Below are positions 5,948-6,207 of a stretch of DNA of 6,207 nucleotides, in pieces. The translations under genes and the position numbers were made by a program. How positions within the stretch are numbered: the stretch's first letter is position 1; every line of letters starts with the position of its first letter. Source of the stretch: an uncultured Spirochaetia bacterium (GTDB taxonomy: Bacteria > Spirochaetota > UBA6919); the NCBI GenBank assembly GCA_913053665.1, contig CAJXGR010000206.1, positions 1 through 6,207 of the forward strand. The letters run 5' to 3'. Under the pieces are notes generated by a model. The model saw only the letters and a list, made by a program, of their open reading frames with translations. It was not told where the DNA came from and ran no database searches.

Positions 5948-6127
5948 ATGAAAGTCTTTTTAAAAGTATTATCTATAATTCAGATAATTGCTGGCATTGG
6001 CATGGTGATAGGAGGGCTTGTTAACTACCGTGATACTCTTCTAATTATTACTATACCGGGATCTTTACTTATCGTCTCAGGTAGTTATCTGCTTTACTTG
6101 CTATTCATGCGTTCAGAAAAGGGTTAA
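5948..6127 (+). CDS. Small two-helix membrane protein of unknown function
   Basis: This is a 59-aa reading frame with a strong GGAGGA ribosome site at 5935-5940, seven bases before the ATG. The product is almost entirely hydrophobic. A first helix spans about residues 7-25 (IIQIIAGIGMVIGGL), a short polar turn NYRD is at 26-29, and a second helix spans about 31-53 (from LLII to YLLF). A charged tail, RSEKG, ends it. The Lys residues at the start and Arg/Lys at the end favour both termini in the cytoplasm. I do not recognise a family. A hydrophobic small protein after a hicBA module could be a type I-like toxin, a membrane accessory protein or an unrelated gene. The good ribosome site and clean frame support that it is translated. 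Confidence 0.65.
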   Translation: MKVFLKVLSIIQIIAGIGMVIGGLVNYRDTLLIITIPGSLLIVSGSYLLYLLFMRSEKG

Positions 6128-6142
6128 AATCCCTCAAGTCCC

Positions 6143-6207
6143 AAACTTTATGATACAAAAGTGACAGACGCTCGTGTGAAAGACTTGCAAAAGGCTCTGC
6201 CTGAGTG
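6143..6207 (+). pseudogene. Edge fragment of a leucine-rich-repeat reading frame lacking a start
   Basis: In the frame that passes through 6161 the DNA reads KLYDTKVTDARVKDLQKALPE and runs off the window. TKVTDA-x-VKDLQKALP is the closing-repeat pattern of the bacterial leucine-rich repeats with TDA motifs, which normally ends in LPNC or LPEC, and the next codon here begins TG. The same frame is closed by the TAA of the small membrane protein at 6125-6127. The only in-frame starts, such as the GTG at 6161, have no ribosome site. It therefore looks like the 3' stub of a truncated repeat protein and not a new gene. The short length limits certainty. Confidence 0.4.

Noticed and set aside
6117..6136. 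AGGG...CCCT around the stop of the small membrane protein as a terminator
   Set aside because: The stem is only four base pairs and there is no following T run.
1..6207. CRISPR array, tRNA, rRNA or insertion-sequence transposase
   Set aside because: No regularly spaced repeats, no cloverleaf or conserved rRNA segments, and no transposase-like reading frame were found on either strand; the only large repeat is the glycosyltransferase leader duplication.

Overview
This window is bacterial DNA of moderate A+T content with short intergenic gaps and most genes on the + strand. The first gene encodes a predicted lipoprotein, which points to a Gram-negative-type (diderm) cell. Its DUF3857/transglutaminase family is common in Bacteroidota and related phyla, and a TDA-type leucine-rich-repeat scrap at the right edge recalls Planctomycetota and other environmental lineages. 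None of this fixes a phylum. The right two thirds (about 2.9 kb onward) look like an accessory, turnover-prone region.

Layout. (1) 1-221 is non-coding leader with a perfect 8-bp hairpin and an 11-bp-period direct repeat. (2) 222-2195 encodes a 657-aa DUF3857/transglutaminase-like lipoprotein whose catalytic Cys and His appear replaced by Ser and Arg. It is followed after 13 bp by (3) a HAD-family phosphatase (2209-2874), probably in the same transcript. (4) 2942-3124 holds a wrecked second copy of the glycosyltransferase gene found further right: its leader and start codon, then an internal deletion. (5) 3214-3859 is a two-gene toxin-antitoxin module whose PIN-domain toxin is broken by a one-base frameshift just before its last acidic active-site motif. 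(6) 4001-5353 is an intact 450-aa fusion of a GT4 glycosyltransferase and a type II phosphomannose-isomerase cupin domain. (7) 5445-5885 is a compact hicB-hicA module. (8) 5948-6127 is a 59-aa two-helix membrane protein. (9) 6143-6207 is the start-less edge of a leucine-rich-repeat reading frame.

How the parts relate. The strongest structural story is around the glycosyltransferase. The intact gene and its roughly 100-bp leader are duplicated 961 bp upstream. The upstream copy has lost 512 bp exactly between two 9-bp direct repeats (GATTTCACC) that still exist in the intact gene. The PIN module sits between the two copies and HicBA follows the intact copy, so the fusion gene is bracketed by two addiction-type modules, one apparently decayed. 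No CRISPR array, tRNA, rRNA, transposase or confident rho-independent terminator was seen.
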